Shown here: piece by piece, positions 16,709-25,926 of the stretch
How positions within the stretch are numbered: the first letter of the stretch is position 1
Layout: every line of letters begins with the position of its first letter
NCBI GenBank assembly: GCA_023460315.1
Contig: JAEWQO010000003.1
Location: 70,173-134,172 of the forward strand
DNA length: 64,000 nt
Source of the DNA: Actinomycetes bacterium
Lineage (GTDB): Bacteria; Actinomycetota; Coriobacteriia; Coriobacteriales; Eggerthellaceae
Direction: 5' to 3'
Position numbers and translations under genes: made by a program
Notes under the pieces: generated by a model
Database searches by the model: none
Told to the model about the DNA's origin: nothing
The model's input: only the letters and a program-made list of their open reading frames with translations

Positions 16709-18325
16709 TCATTGTGCCCTTTGCACAAAGGGGGGAAATCCCGTCTCATCCATGAGCCGATAGGCGACCATGAGGTCGAAGCGCAGCGTGGCATTCGACA
16801 GATCGATGCCGAAGGTCTTCTCCAACCGGTCGACGCGGTATTTCACATTGTTGCGGTGCATGTGCATCTGGTCTGCCACGATCGACGTCCTCCGTTCGCC
16901 GTGGAGGTAGGTGAAGAGAAACTGGTAGTTGTCGATGCCATGGAGCCGATCGTAGGCGAGGATCTCTGACAAAATTTCGCATCCGGCAGTTTGGAGCGCC
17001 AGGTTGGTTCCGCCCTCTTCACCGGCTTGGCGAGCGAGATGTTCAACGAGGCAATCGTCGAAGCAACGGATGCGGGGAAGCGTTCGGGAGCTATGGAGGT
17101 CGCGGGGCAGCGACATTCCCTGTTGGGCGATGGCGGCGGCCGCATGGGCCTGGAGGTAGGCTGTGCGTGCCTGAGAGAGAAAGGAAAATCCCGCGCTTCT
17201 TCCGCAGAGGACGTCGTAGCGTTCGAGAAGCCGCTCGAGCCTTCGAGACATGGCCTTTTCCTGCGAAGGGCACGTTCCTGCCGTGCACGACCGCGCGCAG
17301 GCCTTGTTGCGGCAATTGAAGCACAGGATGATGGCCTGATTTTGATACAGCATGACTTTGGCCGGGGCTGCTTGGCGGGCAAGGTCGACGATGAGGCGTG
17401 CGGCTGGCAGCGATTGTGCGTCGACATCGATGCAAAAGAGGCAGAATCGCTTCTCATAGGGAATGCCGACAAACCCGCAGCGCTCTTGGATGGCAGCATC
17501 TCCCTCCAGCCGCCCCTCGATGAGATCGCGCAAAAACATGTCGGTCGCATTGCCGGACGGCTTGTTTTCCGGATAGTCGCGCTTCGCGTAAAACTCAACG
17601 CGCCGCAACAGCAGGGAGAATGTGTCGAGCAGCCAGCCATCGGGCTCAAGCACGTTGCACATCATGACCACGATGAGGGAAAATGACCGCTTTGTCTTGA
17701 ACGAGTACACGACCGTGACGTATCGGCAAATCTCATGGGACTCATTCTTGATGAATCCACTTTGAGTCGACCAGGGTTCGAACCGTTTGTTGAGCTTGAA
17801 TTTCTTGATGTTGTCCTCGGTGTGGTAGCCGTGCGCGATCAGCTCGATGGTCACCGGATCGTCGCAGGGCACATCGCGGGAATGGGCGAGAAGCTTGAGC
17901 GCAGGATCGACCACGACGAGATGGTTGCGCATGAACGGAGTGCTCAGATCCAACAATCCTTGAAGGCCCTCGTTGGCTATGACGGAGTCATCGAGGGATT
18001 GCTCCCACGAGCGATACCTCAAGAACATGTCCTGCAACGGACCGAGCATTGCTTGCGCCGAGATGCCGTCGGGCAGGGCGAGAGCAGCACCCGTCGTTTT
18101 CGTTTGCCCCACTTGGATGAAGGCGAATTGTTCAAGGTCGCGTTCATGGGGCTCCATCGTCGAGTCGAACACGTACAGCAGCGTTGGCCGGAGCGGGCCC
18201 CCATCGTATATCCTCACATCCTCGACGGGGCGAGTCAGGTCAAAGGTGCCGCGTTCGAGCCGATGCGGTTTCTCCCAATCGCTGCTTTCCAACTCATGGG
18301 CGATGATGCGAAGGGTCAGACTCAT
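16709..18325 (-). CDS. PucR-family (CdaR-like) transcriptional regulator with internal cysteine cluster
   Basis: A 538-residue regulator. The C-terminal 80 residues (NYQFLFTYLHGERRTSIVADQMHMHRNNVKYRVDRLEKTFGIDL) are the PucR/CdaR helix-turn-helix. The N-terminal 300 residues are a sensor region without recognised domain. At 335-352 it carries C-x2-C-x4-C-x3-C-x4-C (CFNCRNKACARSCTAGTC), unusual for this family and suggestive of a metal or Fe-S sensor. The start at 18325 has AAAGGAG six bases upstream; a further 15 upstream codons are in frame but lack a site. It lies between its two presumed targets. PucR-type proteins are often activators. Confidence 0.85.
   Translation of the reverse strand: MSLTLRIIAHELESSDWEKPHRLERGTFDLTRPVEDVRIYDGGPLRPTLLYVFDSTMEPHERDLEQFAFIQVGQTKTTGAALALPDGISAQAMLGPLQDMFLRYRSWEQSLDDSVIANEGLQGLLDLSTPFMRNHLVVVDPALKLLAHSRDVPCDDPVTIELIAHGYHTEDNIKKFKLNKRFEPWSTQSGFIKNESHEICRYVTVVYSFKTKRSFSLIVVMMCNVLEPDGWLLDTFSLLLRRVEFYAKRDYPENKPSGNATDMFLRDLIEGRLEGDAAIQERCGFVGIPYEKRFCLFCIDVDAQSLPAARLIVDLARQAAPAKVMLYQNQAIILCFNCRNKACARSCTAGTCPSQEKAMSRRLERLLERYDVLCGRSAGFSFLSQARTAYLQAHAAAAIAQQGMSLPRDLHSSRTLPRIRCFDDCLVEHLARQAGEEGGTNLALQTAGCEILSEILAYDRLHGIDNYQFLFTYLHGERRTSIVADQMHMHRNNVKYRVDRLEKTFGIDLSNATLRFDLMVAYRLMDETGFPPFVQRAQ
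16712..16728 (-). promoter_or_regulatory. Candidate PucR-family regulator operator (copy 1)
   Basis: Perfect palindrome TTGTGC-N5-GCACAA. On the minus strand it reads TTGTGCAAAGGGCACAA, within the last codons of the regulator gene itself. Its centre is 67.5 bases upstream of the centre of the isomerase -10 box. A close copy upstream of the MFS gene has the same distance to that promoter. Confidence 0.6.
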
Positions 18326-18500
18326 GGGGTGCTCCTTTTGCTGGCGCGTGAAGCTGATGTTGCCGAGCAATTTTGAAGTCTAGCGAACAGCATGGAGGGA
18401 AAGATCGTTCTGGAGGAGTGTTTTTCTCGACTTGCATCGATCTTGGAGGGTGATTCTTTTGCTCTGCAACCCGCACAACCGGGCTTTCGGGAGGCTCCTC

Positions 18501-18515
18501 TGTGCCAAATGCACA
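18501..18515 (+). promoter_or_regulatory. Candidate PucR-family regulator operator (copy 2)
   Basis: Palindrome TGTGC-N5-GCACA (TGTGCCAAATGCACA) followed by AAG. Aligned with copy 1 on the opposite strand, the two share CTTTGTGCA and GGCACA, with 16 of 21 positions identical. Its centre is 67.5 bases upstream of the centre of the MFS -10 box, matching copy 1. Confidence 0.6.
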
Positions 18516-18548
18516 AAGATGAGTCCTCAACGATGGGATGCCCGCCCA

Positions 18549-18578
18549 GTGACAGCATGGGTGGCGCCCCGGTACAAT
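18549..18578 (+). promoter_or_regulatory. Promoter of the OFA-type MFS gene
   Basis: GTGACA (18549-18554), an 18-base spacer and TACAAT (18573-18578), about 80 bases before the start codon. Confidence 0.65.
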
Positions 18579-18658
18579 CGCGGCAACCAGCATGGTCCCG
18601 CGGGCCTGGTTCGGGGAGCGTGTCCGTAAAGGCGCGCTTTACAGACAGAGGAGGATCT

Positions 18659-19876
18659 ATGGGTGAGAATACTCGTCGCTACGTGCGGCTCGCGGCAGCA
18701 TCTCTGATAATGATCTGCATTGGGATAATCTATATGTGGAGCGTGTTCGGGGGATTCGTTATCAAAGAATATGGATGGACGACGTCCGATTCGGCGTTGA
18801 CGGCATCGATAATGATCGCCTGCTTCTCTATTGGCGGCCTGGCGGGAGGAAAGGTCCAAGACAGAATTGGTCCGCGCAAGGTCGTCATCGCCGGCACCAT
18901 AGGATTTTTCGCCGGCGTGTTCTTGGCGTCGTTCGCCGTGGCACAAGGGCCGGTCATGCTGTACCTGTGCTTTGGCGTGTTGGGAGGATTTTCGGTTGGA
19001 TGCATATACAATTCCACCATGGCCTGCATCCAGAAATGGTTTCCTGACAAGATCAACGTGGCCATGGGGGTCATCGTGACCTGCTTTGGCTTGGCGACGG
19101 TCGTGTTCAGTCCCGTTGTCACCGCGATAGCGAGCGCAGCGGGCATCGAGCGTGCCTTTCAGATTGTTGCGGTCATTTTTCTTGTTGCCTGCCTTCTGGG
19201 AGCGACAATGATCAAGAATCCCGAGCCGGGGTGGACGCCTGAGGGGTTCGAGCGCAAAACAGCCGATCTGTCAGCCTATCAATACACGTTGAAAGAGGCG
19301 TTGCGGACACCTCAAATGTGGATCATCTTTTTGACCATCTGGTTTATCACGGCGGGATTCTTCACGTTCAATCCCATCTTGAAGCAGCTTGCCGTTGCCC
19401 GGGGTCTGGACGACGCCGTCGCGACGGCGGTGGTCATGGTGACAGGCTTGGGCATGGCGTGCGGCCGCTTGTTCTTTCCCCTGATCGTGAACAAGGTCGG
19501 AAGGCGGAACACGGCACTTGTTTTGGCTGTGTTTGTGCTGGTGACTGCCTTGGGACTCATCTATGCCACGGGATATGCGTTTCTCGTCCTCATCTTTTTG
19601 GCCGGCGCGGCGGCAGGTGCTCCCGGTGCAATATGGCCGACCTGGACGGCCGAGAATTTCGGATTGAGGAACAATGGGGCAAACTATGGTTTCGTTTTGC
19701 TCGGTATCGGCATTTCGTCACTGGTTTCGTACACCATCGCCAATTCCATCGCGCAGGCGATGGCTGGAGGAGCTGACTTCGTGTACTTCATCGTGGCGGC
19801 GGTCATGGCGACGTTGGCGATCATCTTGATCGTGGCGTTCAGGCCGACCCGTCACAGGGAGCAAAACCAAAACTAG
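18659..19876 (+). CDS. MFS transporter, oxalate:formate antiporter (OFA) family
   Basis: A 405-residue 12-TM permease. The opening RYVRLAAASLIMICIGIIYMWSVFGGFVIKEYGW and the MFS motif GGKVQDRIGPRKVVIAG between TM2 and TM3 place it in the OFA (OxlT-like) family, whose members exchange small carboxylates. The two TM bundles are joined by a loop with NPEPGWTPEGFE, frequent in this family. The start at 18659 has GGAGG just upstream; the in-frame 89 codons before it are promoter DNA. It is divergent from the PucR regulator and shares the palindromic operator with the isomerase operon, so it probably carries the substrate or product of that pathway. Confidence 0.88.
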   Translation: MGENTRRYVRLAAASLIMICIGIIYMWSVFGGFVIKEYGWTTSDSALTASIMIACFSIGGLAGGKVQDRIGPRKVVIAGTIGFFAGVFLASFAVAQGPVMLYLCFGVLGGFSVGCIYNSTMACIQKWFPDKINVAMGVIVTCFGLATVVFSPVVTAIASAAGIERAFQIVAVIFLVACLLGATMIKNPEPGWTPEGFERKTADLSAYQYTLKEALRTPQMWIIFLTIWFITAGFFTFNPILKQLAVARGLDDAVATAVVMVTGLGMACGRLFFPLIVNKVGRRNTALVLAVFVLVTALGLIYATGYAFLVLIFLAGAAAGAPGAIWPTWTAENFGLRNNGANYGFVLLGIGISSLVSYTIANSIAQAMAGGADFVYFIVAAVMATLAIILIVAFRPTRHREQNQN

Positions 19877-19914
19877 TGTCCGACCTCCTTGCGGCCATGC
19901 GGTATCATGGCCGT

Positions 19915-21207
19915 ATGGAGAACGAACGAAAAACTTTGGCGATAGTCGGCGGTGGCGCTGCGGGATTGGCCGCCGCTATCGCCGCCGCACGCGAACTGCA
20001 CGCGCGGCGGCGGGCGGGGGAAGCGGACGCCGTTCCGGTCGACGTCGTGGTGTATGAGTCCGACGAGCGCGTGGGGCGGTCTGTCTTGGCAACGGGCAAC
20101 GGGCGCTGCAACTTTTCTAACGCGCGCATTGCCGCGAATCTCTATCATAACGGTGAGTTTGTCTCGCATGCTCTCCTCGAGCTTCTCCGTCGGCACGAGG
20201 AGAGCCGCGGCGGAGCGTCGGCTTGCTCGCTTGAGATGCATCCCGTCGGTGAATTCTTCGCCGATTTGGGGTTGGTATGGCGCGAAGACGGCGGCGGGCG
20301 GCTCTATCCTTTCGCAAACAAGGCGTCAAGCGTGCTCGATGTGCTCCGCTCCGCCGGTGGCCGCCTGGGAATCCGCGAGGCGTGTGATTCGACGGTTACC
20401 AACATCACGCTTCCGACGCACGAGGGAGAGCGGTTCCACCTTCGCCTTGTCGGCGGCGCGGTCGAGCATGCGCAGGCCGTCATCGTCGCTTGCGGTGGCC
20501 ATGCGCGCGGCGAGGTGCTGCCCGCCGCCTATGCACCGGGCCCGGGCCGTCCGGTTCTCGGGCCTCTGAGGACGGTGGAGGCCGTGGTGAAGCGTCTTGA
20601 CAGCATTCGCGTGCGGTCCTCCCTCGCGCTCATCGGCCCGGATGGCAGGGAAAAGGCAAAAGAGGAAGGCGAGCTGCTGTTCCGCTCGTACGGAGTGTCC
20701 GGCATTGCGGTGTTCAACCTGTCGCGCTTTGCCCGGGAAGGTGACGCGCTGCTTGTTGATTTTCTGCCTTTCGAACACGAGGGAGAACGGTTCCTGCTTG
20801 CTCGCCACGCGCGCATGGCTGCGGACGGCCTGTCATTCTCGTGCGAGGATTTTCTGCGCGGTCTGCTGTTGCCGCAGGTGGCGCGCGCGGTGATCGAGCA
20901 GGCCGGACTGCGTCCCTCATCTTCGTTCGGCCGGGAGGACGTGTCGCCGCTCGCCGCCGCACTCAAGTCGTTCCGCCTTACGGTGGCGGGCATCGGCGAT
21001 CCCCGCCAATGCCAGGTCACCCGTGGAGGCTATGAGGTTGCCCTGTTCGATCCCCGCACGATGGAATCCCGGCGCGATCCCGGACTATACGCGGTCGGTG
21101 AGGCTCTGGACGTCGACGGGCCGTGCGGCGGATACAATCTGCACTGGGCCTGGACGAGCGGTATCCTTGCCGGGTGTGCCGCGGCAGAGAGGCTGGCCCA
21201 TGCTTGA
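19915..21207 (+). CDS. HI0933/BaiN-family FAD-dependent oxidoreductase
   Basis: A 430-residue cytoplasmic flavoprotein with the N-terminal FAD motif VGGGAAGLAAAIAA, the family signature ATGNGRCNFSN, and the C-terminal GEALDVDGPCGGYNLHWAWTSG. The family (TIGR00275-like) includes BaiN of bile-acid metabolism, but most members have unknown substrates. The start is uncertain: ATG 19915 lacks a clear binding site, and a GTG at 19876 overlapping the MFS stop would add 13 residues. It directly follows the MFS gene and overlaps the next oxidoreductase gene by 8 bases. Confidence 0.85.
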   Translation: MENERKTLAIVGGGAAGLAAAIAAARELHARRRAGEADAVPVDVVVYESDERVGRSVLATGNGRCNFSNARIAANLYHNGEFVSHALLELLRRHEESRGGASACSLEMHPVGEFFADLGLVWREDGGGRLYPFANKASSVLDVLRSAGGRLGIREACDSTVTNITLPTHEGERFHLRLVGGAVEHAQAVIVACGGHARGEVLPAAYAPGPGRPVLGPLRTVEAVVKRLDSIRVRSSLALIGPDGREKAKEEGELLFRSYGVSGIAVFNLSRFAREGDALLVDFLPFEHEGERFLLARHARMAADGLSFSCEDFLRGLLLPQVARAVIEQAGLRPSSSFGREDVSPLAAALKSFRLTVAGIGDPRQCQVTRGGYEVALFDPRTMESRRDPGLYAVGEALDVDGPCGGYNLHWAWTSGILAGCAAAERLAHA

Positions 21208-22927
21208 GGTGTCGAACGTGAGGCTCCCCCTCGACGCGGGGCTGCCCGATGCGGGGGATGGACTATCCAGGGCTGCCGCAGCCGCACTGGGGGTCGCGGT
21301 CGCCGACGTGCGGTCGGTGCGCATGCTGAGGCGCAGCGTGGACGCGCGGAAGAAGGGTGACGTCCATCTTGTGGCCACGTTGGGGGTCGGCCTCGTGGAC
21401 CCAGCGGCGGAAGGACGTGCTCTTGCCGACGCGGCCGCTCGGACAGCAACGGCCGCGAAACGGAACGTGAAGCTTCACGAGCCCTATGAGCCGCTTCCCA
21501 TTCCCGATCTCGCCGCCGCGTTCGAGGCAACCGGCGATGCCCGTCCAGTTGTGGTTGGAACGGGGCCGGCGGGACTGTTTTCTGCGCTTTTCCTGGCGCG
21601 CGCCGGCCTGAGGCCGCTTGTCCTTGAGCGCGGTGGCGATGCGGGCGAGCGCCTTGCCGCGGTCCGTGCGTTCGATGCGGGCGGCGGCCTTGATCCGGTG
21701 ACGAACATCCAGTTCGGCGAAGGCGGCGCGGGCATGTTTTCCGACGGGAAATTGACCACCAACGTGAAGAATCCCCTGACGCGGCATGTGACGCGCTGGT
21801 TTGTCGACGCCGGAGCTCCTGAGGAGATACTCTGGCAGGCCAAGCCTCACATCGGCACTGACCTGCTGGTCAAGGTGGTGCGCGCGCTTCGTCGGCAAAT
21901 ACAGGAAGCCGGCGGGGAGGTCCGTTTCCATTCGCAGCTTGCGGGCCTGCGTTTCTCGGACGGTGTGCTTGCGGGCATCGAGATGCTCGACACGCGCACG
22001 GGTTCTCTTGGATGGATGGATGCCGACCGTCTGATTCTGGCGTGTGGACATTCTGCGCGTGACACGTTCGAAGCCGTCTATGCGGCAGGTCTTCGCATGG
22101 AGCAGAAACCGTTCTCGGTTGGGGTGCGCATCGAGCATCGTCAAGACGCGATCGATCGGGCTCAGTATGGGAAGGCTGCCGGCCATCCTGCGCTGGGTGC
22201 CGCCGACTACAAGCTTGCCGTGCATCTGCCGAGCGGGCGCGGCGTATACACGTTCTGCATGTGCCCGGGTGGGGAGGTGGTGTGTGCGGCTAGTGAGGAA
22301 GGCGGCGTGGTGGTGAACGGCATGAGCCGCTTTGCCCGTGAGGGACGAAACGCCAACAGCGCCCTGCTCGTCAGCGTGGGGCCGGACGACTTCGACGGTC
22401 CTCATCCGTTGGCTGGCGTCGAGTTCCAGCGGCGCATGGAACGGGCGGCATATGAGAGCGCACGGGAGTCCGGCGGAGCTCCCTACCAGGCTCCCGCGCA
22501 GACGGTGGGGGATTTTCTGGCGGGTTTGTCCGGCACGCCGAGCCTGAGGGTGCGTCCCAGCTACGCGCGGGGTGTCACGTGGTGCGACCTGCATGGGTGT
22601 CTGCCTCCTTTTGTCGCGGATGCCCTTTCCGAGGCATTGCCCCTGCTTGACCGTAGGCTCCATGACTTTGCGGACGGAGATGCTGTCATGACGGGTGTCG
22701 AGACGCGGAGCTCCAGTCCCGTCCGCATCGTCAGAGATGGGAGCTTTCAGGCAATCGTCGACGGCGGCAGTGCAGAGGCGTCCTCGGATGGAGGCGGCGA
22801 TGCCGCAGGATCGGGCCTGTATCCCTGCGGGGAGGGCGCCGGCTATGCGGGCGGCATCATGAGCGCGGCGTGCGACGGACTCCGCGTCGCGCAAGCGCTC
22901 GCGCGGACCTATGGGGAGCTTTGCTGA
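21200..22927 (+). CDS. NAD(P)/FAD-dependent oxidoreductase (COG2509-like)
   Basis: A 575-residue flavoprotein. An N-terminal domain of about 90 residues (MLEVSNVRLPLDAGL..., with VRSVRMLRRSVDARKKGDV) precedes a Rossmann FAD domain (VVGTGPAGLFSALFLARAG). The stretch NIQFGEGGAGMFSDGKLTTNVKNP and the C-terminal LYPCGEGAGYAGGIMSAACDGLRVA are characteristic of this uncharacterised family found widely in anaerobes. It starts at ATG 21200, overlapping the BaiN-like gene, so translation is coupled. The substrate is unknown. Confidence 0.88.
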   Translation: MLEVSNVRLPLDAGLPDAGDGLSRAAAAALGVAVADVRSVRMLRRSVDARKKGDVHLVATLGVGLVDPAAEGRALADAAARTATAAKRNVKLHEPYEPLPIPDLAAAFEATGDARPVVVGTGPAGLFSALFLARAGLRPLVLERGGDAGERLAAVRAFDAGGGLDPVTNIQFGEGGAGMFSDGKLTTNVKNPLTRHVTRWFVDAGAPEEILWQAKPHIGTDLLVKVVRALRRQIQEAGGEVRFHSQLAGLRFSDGVLAGIEMLDTRTGSLGWMDADRLILACGHSARDTFEAVYAAGLRMEQKPFSVGVRIEHRQDAIDRAQYGKAAGHPALGAADYKLAVHLPSGRGVYTFCMCPGGEVVCAASEEGGVVVNGMSRFAREGRNANSALLVSVGPDDFDGPHPLAGVEFQRRMERAAYESARESGGAPYQAPAQTVGDFLAGLSGTPSLRVRPSYARGVTWCDLHGCLPPFVADALSEALPLLDRRLHDFADGDAVMTGVETRSSSPVRIVRDGSFQAIVDGGSAEASSDGGGDAAGSGLYPCGEGAGYAGGIMSAACDGLRVAQALARTYGELC

Positions 22928-23086
22928 CGGCGGTGGCGCCTGTGCCGCAACAAGGAGGCTCCATGCTGTGCCCCTTGTCAACTGTTTGGTCTCATTCTTG
23001 GGGGAATGCCGATGCAGTCTCGCCTTTCTCTCTTTCTGCTGGCATAATCGGATGCGGCGAAAGACGAACGGACGAGAGGAGCGGCG

Positions 23087-23578
23087 ATGACCGTCCATCA
23101 GATGCGTGTTGCGGAACGCAAGCTGTCGGAAGGCGAGGCGCGCGAGATTCTCGAAGCGGGAGAATATTGCGTCATATCCACCGTCGATGATGATGGGATG
23201 CCCTATGGCGTGCCCCTGTCCTACGTGATGATGGACGGTGGGCTCTTTATCCATACCACCGCCACTTACGGGCATAAATTGGATGACTTCGAACGTGACG
23301 ATCGGGTATGCGTGACCGTGGCGACTGAGGTGGAGGCATGCTTCGAAGACGACTTTCTCACCTCGCGCTACGCATCGGTCATAGCACGGGGCCATATCAG
23401 GCGAGTGGAAGACGACCTTCTCGTCCGCCAAGCCCTCGTGGCACTGACCATGAAGTATCTTCCAGAATACAAGCATGAGATTGGTCCGAACATGGAGCGC
23501 GATCTGTCCGAGACGGCCATCTGGACGGTGAACTTCGATGAAATGGTGGGCAAAGGCGCCCGGCGTTTGAAAAAATGA
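23087..23578 (+). CDS. Nim-like pyridoxamine 5'-phosphate oxidase-family protein
   Basis: A 163-residue split-barrel protein. MRVAERKLSEGEAREILEAGEYCVISTVDDDGMPYGVPLSYV matches the nitroimidazole-resistance (NimA)-like branch, which binds FMN or similar cofactors and reduces small molecules. The conserved His of GGLFIHTTATYGHKLDD is present. It starts at ATG 23087 with GAGGAG seven bases upstream. It stands as a single gene between the flavoprotein pair and kup. The name does not by itself imply drug resistance. Confidence 0.85.
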   Translation: MTVHQMRVAERKLSEGEAREILEAGEYCVISTVDDDGMPYGVPLSYVMMDGGLFIHTTATYGHKLDDFERDDRVCVTVATEVEACFEDDFLTSRYASVIARGHIRRVEDDLLVRQALVALTMKYLPEYKHEIGPNMERDLSETAIWTVNFDEMVGKGARRLKK

Positions 23579-23766
23579 CAGCCCTCTTCCCCTGCAATGT
23601 TGGTGCGGGGCAGGCAATCCACACTGTCTCCCGTTGCCGGCTTGTCTATTCTCTTCCGCATGGCGACTTTACTGCTCCGTTTGCGGGATTATCGAATCGC
23701 AGGATTGCCGCTGTGTTAAAACGCTCCAATGCCGGTTTCGCCGGTGCTTGAATAAAGGAGGCACTC

Positions 23767-25926
23767 GTGCTTTTTGGCTTTCCGCCGGTTCCCTCCAGGG
23801 AGGCATGTGGCACGGCACGCGGCTCCAAGGCCGCTTCTTCCAAGGTGATTCGACTTTCGCCCGCCATGGCCCTGGTTGCCATGGGCGTGGTGTATGGCGA
23901 TATCGGCACCAGCCCCCTGTATGTCATGAAGGCCATCGTCAACGGCAACGGTGGGGTGGCAAGCATAACTGAAGACACCATCCTCGGGGCCCTTTCACTC
24001 ATTATATGGACGCTGACGCTGGTTACGACGGTCAAGTACGTCATCGTGGCGCTGAACGCCGACAACCACAACGAGGGCGGCACCTTCGCCCTTTACAGCC
24101 TGGTCCGCCGATACGGCACGTGGCTGGTGCTTTTGGCGATGGTCGGCGGTGCGGCGCTCTTGGCCGATGGCGTCCTCACGCCTGCCGTGACGGTGACCAC
24201 TGCCGTGGAGGGATTGAGGACCATCAGCCTGGGAAATGCGCTTGTGGGCGACGGGCAGTTCGGCGTGGTTCTCATCACCATCGCCATCTTAAGCGTGCTT
24301 TTCTTGGTTCAGCGGGCCGGGACGTCGAGCATTGGCAAGGCATTTGGGCCCATCATGACGGTCTGGTTCCTGTTTTTGGGCGTGACGGGGCTTGTGGCCA
24401 TTGCGGGCGATCCTGGAATTCTGCGGGCTTTCAACCCTGTGCGCGGAATCATGTTTCTGGTCGGTCCTGACAATCATGCGGGCTTCATGGTGCTGGGCAG
24501 CGTGTTTCTCGCCACCACTGGCGCCGAGGCGCTCTATTCGGATATGGGCCATGTGGGTAAAGCAAACATCCGCGCTTCCTGGCCGTTCGTGAAGGTGTGC
24601 TTGATACTCAATTATCTCGGACAGGGTGCATGGCTGCTCGCCAATTCGGACAATTCCACCTTGGCGGCCATCGACGACATGAATCCTTTCTTCGAGATGC
24701 TTCCGTCAGATTTCCGCCTGTTCGCGGTCTTGCTTTCCACTGCTGCCGCCATCATTGCCAGCCAAGCGCTCATCACCGGATCTTACACGCTCGTGTCTGA
24801 AGCTGCCCGCTTGAACCTCATGCCCCATATGCGGTTGCGCTATCCGTCCAAGACCAAAGGACAGATATATATCCCGCTGGTCAATGCGGTCATGTGGATC
24901 GCTTGCATTGGCGTCGTGGTGCTTTTTCGATCTTCTAGTCAGATGGAGGCGGCGTATGGTCTGGCCATCACGCTCACCATGCTCACGACCACCATGCTCA
25001 TGGCCGTGTATTTGGCGAGGGTGAAGAAGCGACCCGTCATCTCGGTGCTGTTCTTGGTGGCGTTCGGCACCATAGAGACGGCGTTCTTCCTTTCAAGCTT
25101 GACAAAGTTTCAGCATGGCGGCTACGTCACGGTGCTTATGGCTTCAGCGCTGCTGTTTGTCATGATAGTATGGCGTCGTGGCACGGCCATCGAGCGTGCG
25201 CAATCCATTTTTTTGCCGATCAGGAATTATATCGATCAGATCGCTGCGCTGCACGGAGATCAGCGCCTTCCCCTGTTGGCTGACAACCTCGTGTTCCTGA
25301 CGAACGACTCCGAACCCGGCACGCTGGATCGTGACATCCTGTATTCGATTCTGGACGGACATCCCAAGCGGGCTCGAGCGTATTGGTTCCTCAATGTGAT
25401 TGTGACCGAGGAGCCCTACACGCGGTCCTATGCGGTCGATGATTTCGGCACTGACGATGTGTTCAAAGTCCAGCTGCAACTGGGCTTCAAAGTCGATCAA
25501 CATGTCAATGTGTACCTGCATCAGATTGTCGATGACCTCATTGAGTCGGGCGAGCTTCTGCCGCAGAAGCGACGGTATTCGATTCTCGAGCATCCTGATG
25601 CCGTGGGCGATTTTCGTTTTTGCATGATTCGCAAGGTGCTTGCTTCTGACACCGATATATCATCCAGCAACCGCCGCATCATGGCGGCCAAATACGCGAT
25701 TCGCCGTCTATGCGGATCGCCTGCTCAGTGGTACGGACTGGAGTATTCCAGCCTGATATTCGAATATGTGCCCTTGTTCGGGCGTTCCCGCTGCACGACA
25801 CGCCTTGAGCGAGTTCCGCTTGATTACGTCATCAGGGAGCTTCGTGAAGATGATGAAGAAGACGAGACTTCCGACCCGTCATCCCCGCTTCCTGCCGATC
25901 ACTCGCAAGGGCAGCATACAGGCTGA
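23767..25926 (+). CDS. kup: Kup-type potassium uptake protein
   Basis: A 719-residue potassium:proton symporter with about 12 TM helices, starting with the family signature ALVAMGVVYGDIGTSPLYVMKAI and followed by DNHNEGGTFALYSL. The last 190 residues form the cytoplasmic domain (QIAALHGDQRLPLLADNLVFLTND...), with an acidic tail. The GTG at 23767 is chosen because AAAGGAGG lies five bases upstream. The 188 bases before it have no visible c-di-AMP (ydaO) riboswitch, which often controls such genes. Confidence 0.95.
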   Translation: MLFGFPPVPSREACGTARGSKAASSKVIRLSPAMALVAMGVVYGDIGTSPLYVMKAIVNGNGGVASITEDTILGALSLIIWTLTLVTTVKYVIVALNADNHNEGGTFALYSLVRRYGTWLVLLAMVGGAALLADGVLTPAVTVTTAVEGLRTISLGNALVGDGQFGVVLITIAILSVLFLVQRAGTSSIGKAFGPIMTVWFLFLGVTGLVAIAGDPGILRAFNPVRGIMFLVGPDNHAGFMVLGSVFLATTGAEALYSDMGHVGKANIRASWPFVKVCLILNYLGQGAWLLANSDNSTLAAIDDMNPFFEMLPSDFRLFAVLLSTAAAIIASQALITGSYTLVSEAARLNLMPHMRLRYPSKTKGQIYIPLVNAVMWIACIGVVVLFRSSSQMEAAYGLAITLTMLTTTMLMAVYLARVKKRPVISVLFLVAFGTIETAFFLSSLTKFQHGGYVTVLMASALLFVMIVWRRGTAIERAQSIFLPIRNYIDQIAALHGDQRLPLLADNLVFLTNDSEPGTLDRDILYSILDGHPKRARAYWFLNVIVTEEPYTRSYAVDDFGTDDVFKVQLQLGFKVDQHVNVYLHQIVDDLIESGELLPQKRRYSILEHPDAVGDFRFCMIRKVLASDTDISSSNRRIMAAKYAIRRLCGSPAQWYGLEYSSLIFEYVPLFGRSRCTTRLERVPLDYVIRELREDDEEDETSDPSSPLPADHSQGQHTG

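Noticed and set aside
17760..17790. tRNA-like GGTTCGAACC segment
   Set aside because: It lies inside the PucR-type regulator gene, and no cloverleaf arms surround it.
22960..23190. Small frame between the COG2509-like and Nim-like genes
   Set aside because: Although a GGAGG precedes an ATG near 22963, the frame is cysteine/arginine-rich without domain and runs into the Nim-like gene in another frame.
21263..23617. 784-codon open frame opposite the COG2509-like gene and Nim-like gene
   Set aside because: Antisense shadow covering two clear coding genes and their gap.
23579..23766. c-di-AMP (ydaO) riboswitch upstream of kup
   Set aside because: The 188-base gap is short and shows none of the conserved ydaO blocks.
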